Assembly (NCBI GenBank): GCA_025457805.1
Contig: JALOTR010000017.1
Coordinates: 1 to 12,317, forward strand
From: Akkermansiaceae bacterium
Lineage (GTDB): Bacteria > Verrucomicrobiota > Verrucomicrobiia > Verrucomicrobiales > Akkermansiaceae
Direction of reading: 5' to 3'
Length of the DNA: 12,317 bases
Part shown: positions 1 to 6,174 of the stretch, one piece after another
Layout: each line of letters begins with the position of its first letter
Position numbering within the stretch: the first letter of the stretch is position 1
Translations under genes and position numbers: made by a program
The notes under the pieces: model-generated
What the model saw: only the letters and a program-made list of their open reading frames with translations
The model's database searches: none
Told to the model about the DNA's origin: nothing

Positions 1-38
1 GCGACAATTCTTGTGACGGCCGTCACGAGAATTGTCGC
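1..38. repeat. Dyad repeat, copy 1
   Basis: A 38-nt inverted repeat with arms of 19 nt that differ at one position and meet at a central GACGGCCGTC. A second copy lies at 1083-1120, so the two bracket the TerB-like gene. It could be the terminator hairpin of a gene ending left of the window, or a member of a dispersed palindromic family. No T-run follows this copy. Confidence 0.75.
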
Positions 39-132
39 GTTGTCTGGGGGTGGAAAATTGGCGTGAGTTTCCAAGTGCAGGTCGATTTTTGTGGGGAAAG
101 ATGAAAGGCCTATCATCCCAGCGATCCTCACC

Positions 133-1068
133 ATGAACATTCCCGGAACTGAAACCACCAGCACTCACGACTCCCTGCTTGCCGTTTGCCTCTTCGCAGC
201 CTTTTGCGATGGCGAGAAATCCGAGCGCGAGCGTGAGCAGATCGGGAAAATTGCCGAGGAGTTGGGAACTGGAAACCTCGCTCCGATTTCCCGCCAGATT
301 CTGATGGGAAAATTGCCGATCGATATGGCGATCGCTGAAATCCGGACCCGCGAGGACAAGATGCTCGCCTACGAGATGGCGCGTGGCATTTGCGAAGCGA
401 ATGGTGACATCTCGTCGGATGAAGAGGCCTTCCTCGCCGAACTCAAGACCAAGTTGAGCTTGGAAAACACAGACACGGCTCCAATCGACGAGGAAGTGGA
501 CGCGCTCACCTTGTCACCCATCGAAGCCACTCCGCCGCAGACGCTGGCTCCTAACAACAGCGGCATGATTCTGAAGTATTCGATTCTCAACGGTGCCCTC
601 GAACTCCTTCCGGAAACTCTCGCCACCATGGCGATCATTCCCATGCAGATGAAGATGGTTTATCGCATCGGCAAATCGCACGGAGTGGAATTGGATCGCT
701 CATCCATCAAAGAGTTTCTTGCAACAGCCGGGCTTGGTTTTGGCTCGCAGGTCGTCGAGGGATTCGCACGCAAACTGGTGCGAGGATTTGGCAAAAAGCT
801 GATCGGCAAAACCACCGGGCGCATTGCCGAGCAGATCACGGGTTCGGCATTTTCGTTTGCCTCGACTTATGCCATCGGTCACATCGCGGAGAAATATCAC
901 AGCAGTGGCCGGACGCTCAGCTCGCCGGAAATCAAGAATCTCTATCAGTCGCTGAGCACCCAGGGTAAGGATCTTCATAACAAACACCTGCCGGAAATCC
1001 AGCAACGGGCGAAGACTCTCAACCCTGCCGCCATCCTTGCCATGGTGCGTGGTACGACGCCGGTTTGA
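133..1068 (+). CDS. TerB-like / DUF697-like protein
   Basis: A protein of about 311 residues from ATG 133. A GTG at 91 in the same frame would add 14 residues, but the conserved part begins just after the ATG; neither start has a clear ribosome site. The N-terminal 120 residues are helical and acidic (SLLAVCLFAAFCDGEKSERE), which resembles the TerB / tellurite-resistance-like fold. The C-terminal half contains a glycine-rich amphipathic stretch (AGLGFGSQVVEGFARKLV) of the kind seen in DUF697/YcjF-type membrane-associated domains. These assignments are by eye. The exact role is unknown; TerB-like proteins are often linked to envelope stress or surveillance. It is convergent with the minus-strand operon and ends in a hairpin terminator. 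Confidence 0.7.
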   Translation: MNIPGTETTSTHDSLLAVCLFAAFCDGEKSEREREQIGKIAEELGTGNLAPISRQILMGKLPIDMAIAEIRTREDKMLAYEMARGICEANGDISSDEEAFLAELKTKLSLENTDTAPIDEEVDALTLSPIEATPPQTLAPNNSGMILKYSILNGALELLPETLATMAIIPMQMKMVYRIGKSHGVELDRSSIKEFLATAGLGFGSQVVEGFARKLVRGFGKKLIGKTTGRIAEQITGSAFSFASTYAIGHIAEKYHSSGRTLSSPEIKNLYQSLSTQGKDLHNKHLPEIQQRAKTLNPAAILAMVRGTTPV

Positions 1069-1079
1069 ATCATACATCA

Positions 1080-1130
1080 CCCGCGACAATCCGAGTGACG
1101 GCCGTCACGGGAATTGTCGCGGGTTTTGTC
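1080..1130 (+). terminator. Dyad repeat copy 2, terminator of the TerB-like gene
   Basis: The second copy of the 1-38 dyad. Outer arms CCCGCGACAAT and ATTGTCGCGGG pair, the centre is again GTGACGGCCGTCAC, and TTTTG follows immediately. It starts 12 nt after the stop of the TerB-like gene, so it most likely acts as its intrinsic terminator, and perhaps in both directions because the HNH gene ends at 1145 on the other strand. Confidence 0.7.
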
Positions 1131-1144
1131 ATGTCATGAAGCGC

Positions 1145-1732
1145 TCAAGAAGCACTCAGGAAACGCTGCCAATCTCGGATGCCGTGGAGATTGCGGATCA
1201 TCGCGGTGGCCGGCACGGCCCGCGGGGTGGCGGGCTTGCGGAGCAAACGCAGACCCGCTTCGTGGGGGAGGCGGTCGGCCTTTTTCTCATTCACCTCGCG
1301 GTGGGTGAGGACGCAGTTTTCCCACGATGATGGACCACCCCGCGAGCGGGGCACGATGTGGTCGATGTTGCCTTCGCCGGGTTTGAGTATCTTGCCGGTG
1401 TATTGGCAAACTCCACCATCGCGTTCCCAAATGCCGCGCGCACCGAAGCGAGGGCGGCAGATGGGAACTTTGGCATAGTTTGCCGCAACGATCACCGTGG
1501 GCACCCGCACCGCACCACGCGGAGTATTTACCGCATGGTCTTCGTCACGGATCGGCAGTTTCAACCAATCCTCCCATCGCACCGGAGAGATATGATCATC
1601 CCCATGCACATCCAAGCCCGTCGCGGAGCCACTCGCCATCATGCAGAAGGCCTCGGCCGGAGTCTTGGTGTGGATCGCCTGCCAGTTCCGGTTGAGGACC
1701 AGCACGGTGGTTTTGTGGAGGATGTCTTTCAT
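1145..1732 (-). CDS. HNH endonuclease
   Basis: A 195-residue protein from the ATG at 1732; the frame is open further upstream, but that part overlaps the RNA ligase and is not HNH-like. The N-terminus (TTVLVLNRNWQAI) matches a common family of stand-alone bacterial HNH proteins. The HNH core lies at about residues 109-154: CQYTGK, DH at 124-125, an Asn at 139 in WENC, and NEKKADR at 148-154. The spacing fits a beta-beta-alpha metal nuclease. It is the last gene of the minus-strand set and starts 22 nt after the RNA ligase stop, so it is probably cotranscribed. HNH proteins usually cut DNA, but the neighbours suggest a role in nucleic-acid damage. Its substrate cannot be read from sequence. 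Confidence 0.88.
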   Translation of the reverse strand: MKDILHKTTVLVLNRNWQAIHTKTPAEAFCMMASGSATGLDVHGDDHISPVRWEDWLKLPIRDEDHAVNTPRGAVRVPTVIVAANYAKVPICRPRFGARGIWERDGGVCQYTGKILKPGEGNIDHIVPRSRGGPSSWENCVLTHREVNEKKADRLPHEAGLRLLRKPATPRAVPATAMIRNLHGIRDWQRFLSAS

Positions 1733-1754
1733 GGTGGTGGAGAGAAAGTTTGAT

Positions 1755-2390
1755 TCAGTGGATTCCGTTGAAGTCGGAGGTTTTGAGTTTGGTAATAATT
1801 CTTGTGTTGTTCCTGGTTCGTAATTCGAGCTTGGGTCTGGCGACGATTCCCTCAGCAAGGAAATCACCCCATTGAGAGCGGATGCCTTTGCGGGTCGTTT
1901 CAACCAAATCAGCCAGAGTTCCCTCCCCGATAATCGGGACCACGCGAATGCCGAGCTTTGCGGCGATGTCCTCAACGTTGAAACGCTCCAGCCACCAATC
2001 TCCGATTTTCACATCAAACAGCACGAAATCCTGATTGGGTCCGTATTGGCCACCGTGCTTCTGGATTTTCGCACCGTAACCTTCACCATACAAACAGGCA
2101 CCTGCGGGGAAGATCTCAACAAGCTTTGAAAGTTGTGGTTCGAAGATGTGACGCAATTGTTCGATCAATGTAATCTGGATCTGGGCATTGTTGGTTCTGC
2201 CACCAAATCGGAGACGGCCTTCTTCAAGGATCACACGGATGTTAGTTCCATCGACCTTCTCAGTGAAAACCCAAGGACAGTCCTTGAGGAACTCAAATTC
2301 TGGCAATGAGTATTCCTCCATCAAAAGCGTCTTGCCCTTGTTGGTCATGTCTCGTTTGAAGACAGTTTGAATTTTATGATATTCGTTCAT
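1755..2390 (-). CDS. Rnl2-type RNA ligase
   Basis: A 211-residue ATP-dependent RNA ligase of the covalent nucleotidyltransferase superfamily, which joins 3'-OH to 5'-phosphate RNA ends. All motifs are visible: motif I at 44-50 (EKVDGTN, Lys45 the predicted adenylation site), motif III around Glu103 (LYGEGYG), IIIa at 125-126 (LFDVK), IV at 180-181 (AEGIVAR) and V at 200-203 (TKLK). It is shorter than T4 Rnl2 and lacks a recognisable C-terminal domain, as in other compact members. The start at 2390 is supported by the conserved opening EYHKIQTVFKRD, although no clear Shine-Dalgarno is present. It follows the rtcB remnant by 15 nt. With RtcB damaged, it is the only intact RNA ligase in the window. 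Confidence 0.93.
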   Translation of the reverse strand: MNEYHKIQTVFKRDMTNKGKTLLMEEYSLPEFEFLKDCPWVFTEKVDGTNIRVILEEGRLRFGGRTNNAQIQITLIEQLRHIFEPQLSKLVEIFPAGACLYGEGYGAKIQKHGGQYGPNQDFVLFDVKIGDWWLERFNVEDIAAKLGIRVVPIIGEGTLADLVETTRKGIRSQWGDFLAEGIVARPKLELRTRNNTRIITKLKTSDFNGIH

Positions 2391-2405
2391 TTTAATCAGA
2401 TAGTT

Positions 2406-3381
2406 CTAATCTTCCGCCTTCTCACCCGCAGGACTCATCTTAACGAGTTTGGGATCGAAGCGGCCTAACACTTCGACGAGGTCGGATTGTGCGGCCATGA
2501 CGGTGTGGATGTCTTTGAAATTCTTGTCCATCGGCCTCATCGAGCGTGAGCCATGCCAAGTGTTTGAGTTCCTTTGGCAGATTCGACCGGCGGGCCATGG
2601 CACGACGGCTGTAAACATCACAAACCTGCGCCCCGGTTCCGCGCGAACCCGAGTGGCTGAGCAGCGCGAGGTATTCGCCAGGCGGGAAACCGAGCGCATC
2701 ATCCACGACGGTGAAGGCCCCGAATTCGACGAAATGGTTTCCGCTCCCGCTGGTGCCGAGTTGTTTCCACGCCTTGTCGCGCAGGTGTTTCGTCACCGGA
2801 GAAACCGTCCAGTCATCATCCATCACATCGTGATCGCGGCGTTCCTTGAATTCCGCGCCGATACCGAAGCGGGTTTCGCTTTCGATGATGTTAGCCAAGC
2901 GGTCGCGCTGACCGGGGATGATGTTCGCTTTGCGATCATAGACGCTGAGCTTCATGCGGCACGCGATGTCAACGCCGACGGCGTAGGGAATCACGGCATT
3001 TTCGGTGGCAAGAACGCCACCAATGGGCAGACCGTAGCCGACGTGCGCATCGGGCATCAGTGCTCCGGCGACCGCGACGGGAAGTGCGCAGGCGTTGGCC
3101 ATTTGTTTGACCGCCTCCGCTTCAAGATCAGTCCCCCACTGACGCCATGGCGCAAGCTCCGCACGAGGCGTGAAGGCCGGACGATATAGGGCACGGGCCA
3201 ATGGCGCACGAAGCGCATCATCGAAGAACGCTGAAGGATCGGCGACGATGTGGAAAATGTCATTGCCCAGCACAGCGCCGTCGTTTCCGGTGGCGATGAA
3301 TTCGCGGATGAACTCGTGGGCGAGCTGCATCGCTTCTCCGCCATCGGGCACGCCGAGGTGGATGAGATCTTTGGTTTTCAT
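2406..3381 (-). pseudogene. rtcB: RtcB RNA ligase, internally deleted and frameshifted
   Basis: RtcB joins 2',3'-cyclic phosphate or 3'-phosphate to 5'-OH RNA ends using GTP and Mn. From ATG 3381 (MKTKDLIHLGVPDGGEAM) about 285 residues are normal, including DAHVGYG at 111-117, GVDIACRM at 136-143, SGNHFVEFG around 213-221 and LSHSGSRGTG at 241-250. After LAWLTLDEADGQEF the reading frame becomes nonsense and ends near 2440. A different frame then encodes the genuine C-terminus, KDIHTVMAAQSDLVEVL to the stop at 2406. The region between, which in intact RtcB carries the HGAGR segment with the guanylated histidine, is absent. The break lies near 2530-2545, where both halves encode LDEA, suggesting deletion between short direct repeats plus a one-base shift. 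Ligase activity is not expected. A sequencing or assembly collapse is the alternative. Confidence 0.85.
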
Positions 3382-3487
3382 GAAGTTGTTAGATAAGATG
3401 GATGAAGAGGGCCGGTGCTGGCAGTGGTGTTTGTTTTCAGAGGCAAATATCGAGAACGTGGTGGTCCGGAAAGGATGCCGGACATCA

Positions 3488-3514
3488 CCCCGGCGGAGAA
3501 TTTCTCCGCCGGGG
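3488..3514. repeat. Perfect GC-rich palindrome between the Ro60 gene and rtcB
   Basis: Two 13-nt arms (CCCCGGCGGAGAA and its complement) meet at a single central base, 12 nt after the Ro60 stop codon. Neither side carries a T-run, so a classical intrinsic terminator is unlikely. It may stabilise the upstream mRNA end, separate Ro60 from rtcB expression, or be a dispersed palindrome. The Ro60-rtcB gap is 145 nt, much longer than the other gaps in the operon. Confidence 0.6.
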
Positions 3515-3526
3515 CTTTGCATGGCT

Positions 3527-4963
3527 TCACAGGGGGATCGCTTCGATTTCGTGGATGAGCGCGTCCTTGTCTTCTTCGAGGAATTTCATCGTCTGCAGCG
3601 CTTTTTCGGAAAAGCCGGCGAGGCAGAAGATGTTCCTCTCGGGAAACTGGAGCGTGCCGTATCCGGCGAGGTCGAAGCTGAACACGCGGGGGTCGGAGCC
3701 CGTGCGGCGTTTCCAGTCCTCGAAGGCCGTGGTCGGCGCGTAATGGCCGATCCAGCCCTGCATGTCGGACAGGAGGATCACGCGGTCGTAGCCGGTTTTT
3801 GCCTGCTCGAAGATCGCGTGGAAGTTCGTCCCGCCTCCCGGCGCGCGACGAGCGATCTCACGAGCGAGCGTGAGAGTCGAGTCGCGGCGGTTGAGCGAAA
3901 CGAATTCGGCATCATTGCTGAAGACCATCACGTCGGCACTGGTGTTGGCCTTGGCAAGGACCGCGGCAAACAAGGAACCGATTTCAAGCGGACGGCCACT
4001 CATCGAACCCGAGCCATCGAGCGCGATCAAGGTGCGCCCATCGAAACGGGGCACGTTGGCGAGCGCCTTGTCGGCCGCATCGCTGATCGCCGCCATCGCA
4101 TCTCCCGCACGAGGCAGGCCGCTTTCGCGGACAGCCTCCAATGCGGTGAGGTAACGGAACGGAAGCACGAGCGATTTCGCGATGAGACGTTCATCCACCA
4201 ACATGGCCAACGCGGCGTCCACGCTCTGCGGTGCCTGATGCAGGATGTTGCGCAGGTTTCGAAGCAGCGCGAAGTATCCGAGCTTGCGATGTTGGATGAG
4301 TTCGTCCCATGCCTCGGCTTTGAGCGACTGAAGGTCTTCCCCCTCGTCGCGGGCTTTGGCACCGGCCTGGGTGAGCTTGGTTTCCCACGTTGCGGCGGGA
4401 GCAAGTTCACCTTGCACGAGTTTGCGCAGCGCTTCGGAGTGCGGCGGGTGGAGCAGGTTGACGGCATCCACCAGCTTGAAGTCCGAAGTTTCACGGCGGT
4501 ATTTCGCGAGTTGGTATTCGTCGAAATTCGCCAATGCCGCGCCGAGCCCCTTCTTGAGCGAATTCGGGATCGGGCGACCCACGGTGGCAAGATGGCAGGC
4601 AAGGATTTCCAACACATCGTCGGGGCGGCGGACCACGAGTTGATAGAAACGTTTCGTCCAATCCGCACCCTTCACGTGGCGGGCAAGTTCCGCCGCCACA
4701 AGGTGGGAAACGGAACGCATGCCCGCCTTGGTCCGGGCGTAGATCGCGGCCTTGGCAACGAAGGATTTGTCATCCGTTGCAGCGATGAGTTCCCTCACGC
4801 GGTTAGCAGTGGCGTTTCCCTTGCGGTAGAACGTGTCCTCAAGGGTTGCGGTCAGTAGAATCGAGACGAGTTCGCCTTTCGGTGATTGATGGAAGGCAAG
4901 GCCGCCTGCGAGGTTTGTGGTGTCGCCGTGTTTTTTGCGGGCGAGCAGTTTGCTGAATTTCAT
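3527..4963 (-). CDS. rsr: Ro60/Rsr homologue, TROVE and vWA domains
   Basis: A 478-residue bacterial Ro60. These ring-shaped HEAT-repeat proteins bind Y RNAs on their outer face and misfolded or damaged RNA ends in the central hole, and they assist exonucleases in RNA decay. The TROVE domain spans about residues 15-300 (GGLAFHQSPKGELVSILLTATLEDTFY, RSVSHLVAAELARH). The C-terminal von Willebrand A domain has a complete MIDAS: DGSGS at 316-320, Thr379 in GGGTN and Asp400 in LLSDMQG. The start is secure, with AAAGGAG six bases before ATG 4963. It is first among the protein genes of the minus-strand operon and lies directly downstream of four Y-RNA-like units, matching known rsr loci where Y RNAs adjoin the gene. 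Confidence 0.95.
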   Translation of the reverse strand: MKFSKLLARKKHGDTTNLAGGLAFHQSPKGELVSILLTATLEDTFYRKGNATANRVRELIAATDDKSFVAKAAIYARTKAGMRSVSHLVAAELARHVKGADWTKRFYQLVVRRPDDVLEILACHLATVGRPIPNSLKKGLGAALANFDEYQLAKYRRETSDFKLVDAVNLLHPPHSEALRKLVQGELAPAATWETKLTQAGAKARDEGEDLQSLKAEAWDELIQHRKLGYFALLRNLRNILHQAPQSVDAALAMLVDERLIAKSLVLPFRYLTALEAVRESGLPRAGDAMAAISDAADKALANVPRFDGRTLIALDGSGSMSGRPLEIGSLFAAVLAKANTSADVMVFSNDAEFVSLNRRDSTLTLAREIARRAPGGGTNFHAIFEQAKTGYDRVILLSDMQGWIGHYAPTTAFEDWKRRTGSDPRVFSFDLAGYGTLQFPERNIFCLAGFSEKALQTMKFLEEDKDALIHEIEAIPL

Positions 4964-4969
4964 GGATGA

Positions 4970-4976
4970 CTCCTTT
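4970..4976 (-). promoter_or_regulatory. Ribosome binding site of the Ro60 gene
   Basis: AAAGGAG on the minus strand, six bases before the ATG. It is by far the strongest Shine-Dalgarno among the operon genes and fixes the Ro60 start. A small GC hairpin (GCCGCG/CGCGGC, 4990-5006) lies just upstream in the leader. Confidence 0.85.
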
Positions 4977-5022
4977 CTTTGTTAGATATGCCGCGTGACG
5001 CGCGGCGCGTTGGGTGAGGGAT

Positions 5023-5094
5023 CCGGGGAGAAAAATGCCTGGAGCAAATGGGATTCGATTCGCAGTCGAAGGAACTCCAGGCTCACTTCCCCGG
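5023..5094 (-). ncRNA. Y RNA-like unit D (minimal)
   Basis: A 72-nt unit with the same plan as units A-C but stripped to the minimum. The outer stem is CCGGGG/CCCCGG, an internal loop has AAGUGA on the 5' side and AUUUUUCU on the 3' side, and the inner stem is GCCUGGAG/CUCCAGGC. Inside is a single hairpin, UUCGA/UCGAA, with a seven-base loop CUGCGAA that has the form of an anticodon loop (GCG after U33). D-arm and T-arm are missing. The 3' UUUUUCUCCCCGG could also act as a weak terminator before the Ro60 gene. Probably a Ro60-binding stem with a reduced effector end; binding is inferred. Confidence 0.65.
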
Positions 5095-5104
5095 AAAGGG
5101 GATC

Positions 5105-5241
5105 GCGGAGAAAACGGACAGGCTCTAGCACGGGGTCGCCGGGAATCGAACCCGGCTCCCGCTTGCGCGGGATCCCAACTCATGGGCGATGCGAATTCCG
5201 TGCAACTGTGTTGCGCGAAGAAATCCTGTCCTCACTGCCGC
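5105..5241 (-). ncRNA. Y RNA-like unit C
   Basis: A 137-nt unit. The ends pair as GCGG/CCGC, then an internal loop (CAGUGA opposite GUUUUCU), then a perfect 7-bp stem GGACAGG/CCUGUCC. Within it is a tRNA-like domain enclosed by GCACGG/CCGUGC (5128-5203), with a short CCC/GGG hairpin, a long variable-type arm UCCCGC-GCAA-GCGGGA and a T-arm with an ordinary UUCGAUU loop. No D-arm is evident; a GCAAC/GUUGC hairpin lies on the 5' side. A tRNA-mimicking module on a Ro-binding stem is the known plan of bacterial Y RNAs (YrlA type). The assignment rests on structure and on its position beside the Ro60 gene. Confidence 0.72.
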
Positions 5242-5252
5242 AAAAGGAAATT

Positions 5253-5402
5253 GAGGAGAAAAACGGAGCGGGTTGAAGGTTGTTCGATCTTGCGATGGCG
5301 AACAACCCGTTGCCCTACCAATGGCGATTCAGGGAAGCCCCCGAAGTTGGAGTCGAACCAACAATCGTTCGTGCGACGATGAAACCCGGTCCTCACTGCC
5401 TC
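5253..5402 (-). ncRNA. Y RNA-like unit B
   Basis: A 150-nt unit. The outer stem is GAGG/CCUC, where units A and C have GCGG/CCGC, a compensatory change that supports the pairing. The internal loop is CAGUGA opposite GUUUUUCU. The inner stem is GGACCGGG/CCCGCUCC with one C-C mismatch. Inside are a 5-bp hairpin AUCGU/ACGAU, a T-arm GUUGG-UUCGACU-CCAAC with an ordinary T-loop, a D-arm-like GCC-AUUGGUA-GGGC segment and a 9-bp hairpin GGUUGUUCG/CGAACAACC. The tRNA-like parts are in an unusual order (T-arm before D-arm), as if permuted or built from two fragments. Confidence 0.68.
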
Positions 5403-5413
5403 AAAGGTGGATT

Positions 5414-5548
5414 GCGGAGAAAGTGGCTGGAGATAGGAACGCCACGGATCACTCCGTGATATTCGGCGGGAGTTGAACCCGCGACAACGGACATGAAGCC
5501 CGTGCTCTAACCAACTGAGCTACGAAGTAACTCCGGCCTCACTGCCGC
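5414..5548 (-). ncRNA. Y RNA-like unit A with a full tRNA-like domain
   Basis: A 135-nt unit. The outer stem is GCGG/CCGC, the internal loop CAGUGA/ACUUUCU, and the inner stem GGCCGGAG/CUCCAGCC with one mismatch. The interior holds a nearly complete tRNA body: a short UUCG/CGAA acceptor stub, a D-arm GCUC/GAGC whose loop AGUUGGUUA has the classic GG, an anticodon-like arm ACGGG/UCCGU with loop CUUCAUG (formally a UCA anticodon), and a T-arm GCGGG-UUCAACU-CCCGC. A hairpin AUCAC-GGA-GUGAU follows instead of a CCA end, so it cannot be charged as drawn. This is the YrlA-like architecture: a Ro-binding stem carrying a tRNA mimic. A tRNA scanner may call it a pseudo-tRNA. Confidence 0.75.
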
Positions 5549-5557
5549 AAAATGGTT

Positions 5558-5632
5558 TGGTGAACCCGCAGGGATGTGCGCCCTGCTCCGCCGGTTAAAA
5601 GCCGGCTGCTTCGCTGTCTAAGCTTCGGGTCC
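5558..5632 (-). tRNA. tRNA-Lys(TTT), altered elbow
   Basis: Acceptor GGACCCG/CGGGTTC, D-stem GCTT/AAGC with loop AGACAGCG (no GG), anticodon arm GCCGG-CTTTTAA-CCGGC, 4-nt variable loop, T-stem CAGGG/CCCTG with loop CGCACAT, A73 and encoded CCA. U33, A37 and A73 suit lysine. The T-loop has G55-C56 instead of T55-C56, and position 58 is C rather than A. Last tRNA of the array; Y RNA unit A begins 9 nt downstream. Confidence 0.85.
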
Positions 5633-5650
5633 TTTGAAAAATCGGAAAAT

Positions 5651-5743
5651 TGGCGGAACGCGGAGGACTTGCACCCCATCCCGCGGTCGGCGGGACGTAT
5701 TCCTTAGCAGGGAATCCCGGCACGCTTGGCCGGTTCGCGTTCC
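5651..5743 (-). tRNA. tRNA-Ser(GCT), altered elbow
   Basis: A class II tRNA: acceptor GGAACGC/GCGTTCC, D-stem CCGG/CCGG with loop CCAAGCGTG, anticodon arm ATTCC-CTGCTAA-GGAAT, a long variable arm TCCCGC/GCGGGA that suits serine, T-loop TGCAAGT, G73 and CCA. One T-stem pair is mismatched (T49-C65). The D-loop lacks GG. Only one base separates it from the preceding tRNA, so processing must be precise. Confidence 0.85.
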
Positions 5744-5744
5744 A

Positions 5745-5819
5745 TGGTCCCGGCGGCAGGACTTGCACCTGCACTGGACGAGGTCTGAGCTCGTTGCCTC
5801 TGCATTGGGCTACGCCGGG
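5745..5819 (-). tRNA. tRNA with Leu anticodon (CAG) but a short variable loop
   Basis: Acceptor CCCGGCG/CGCCGGG, D-arm GCC/GGC with loop CAATGCAGA, anticodon arm ACGAG-CTCAGAC-CTCGT, variable loop CCAGT (5 nt), T-arm GCAGG-TGCAAGT-CCTGC, A73 and CCA. The CAG anticodon reads the leucine codon CUG, yet bacterial tRNA-Leu has a long variable arm and this one does not. It may be an anticodon-switched tRNA of another family, so the attached amino acid is uncertain. T-loop and D-loop show the altered elbow. Confidence 0.78.
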
Positions 5820-5830
5820 ATGGTTGGACC

Positions 5831-5910
5831 ACGGAGCGCTGGCTTCAGCCGGCGTGAATTGGATGAGTCGAAATCAAGTAATGACTCGCCGGCTGAAGCC
5901 AGCGCTCCGT
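5831..5910. repeat. REP-like palindrome, copy 1
   Basis: Perfect 24-nt arms (5831-5854 and 5887-5910), beginning ACGGAGCGCTGGCTTCAGCC, around a 32-nt centre. The same arms occur at 7037-7108. It sits between tRNA-His and the CAG tRNA, making that spacer 99 nt where the others are at most 22. Likely a dispersed palindrome or MITE-like insertion. The bases GGTCCAACCA just left of it, read on the minus strand, resemble a tRNA 3' end. Confidence 0.85.
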
Positions 5911-5918
5911 TTGAAAAC

Positions 5919-5994
5919 TGGGTTGACCAACCGGAATTGCACCGGCACTGCCGCCTTCACAGGGCGGGATGCTAACTGTTACAACATGGTCAAC
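5919..5994 (-). tRNA. tRNA-His(GTG), altered elbow
   Basis: Acceptor TTGACCA/TGGTCAA, anticodon arm CCGCC-CTGTGAA-GGCGG, 4-nt variable loop, T-arm GCCGG-TGCAATT-CCGGT, C73 and CCA. The base just before the acceptor (5994) is G and can pair with C73, reproducing the G-1:C73 pair that HisRS requires; I include it as the mature 5' end. The D-stem is weak (TGT/GCA) and its loop AACAGTTA has no GG. Retention of the His-specific pair is strong evidence for a working tRNA. Confidence 0.87.
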
Positions 5995-6004
5995 ATTGGG
6001 GAAA

Positions 6005-6081
6005 TGGCGCTTCCGCGAGGACTTGCACCTCGAACCTCCGCCTTCGCACGGCGGCATGCAGATCTCTTGCACCTCGGAAGC
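6005..6081 (-). tRNA. tRNA-Arg(GCG), altered elbow
   Basis: Acceptor GCTTCCG/CGGAAGC, D-stem GTGC/GCAT with loop AAGAGATCT, anticodon arm CCGCC-GTGCGAA-GGCGG, variable loop AGGTT, T-arm CGAGG-TGCAAGT-CCTCG, G73 and CCA. The GCG anticodon reads CGC. Most bacteria read CGN through a deaminated ACG anticodon, so genomic GCG is itself unusual. The elbow is altered at G55 and by loss of the D-loop GG. Confidence 0.84.
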
Positions 6082-6090
6082 TTGAAACAT

Positions 6091-6165
6091 TGGCACTCCA
6101 TGCCGGTGCTGCCCCGGCTGCTGCGGCGTGAAAGGCCGCTATGTTAGCTGATACACTAATGGAGT
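6091..6165 (-). tRNA. tRNA-Glu(TTC), altered elbow
   Basis: Acceptor ACTCCAT/ATGGAGT, D-stem GTGT/ACAT with loop ATCAGCTA, anticodon arm GCGGC-CTTTCAC-GCCGC, variable loop AGCA, T-arm GCCGG-GGCAGCA-CCGGC, G73 and CCA. The T-loop GGCAGCA is identical to that of tRNA-Pro in this array and departs from consensus at positions 54, 55 and 58. Confidence 0.85.
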
Positions 6166-6174
6166 TGATGAAAT

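Noticed and set aside
51..64. GGAAAATTGGCG near the left end, similar to the array linker plus a tRNA 3' end
   Set aside because: No tRNA arms can be folded around it, and it is short enough to be coincidence.
3170..4858. A 562-codon open frame on the plus strand opposite the Ro60 and rtcB genes
   Set aside because: It is antisense to two clearly recognisable genes, has low-complexity Arg/Gly/Glu-rich content, and has no domain. Long mirror frames are common in GC-rich DNA.
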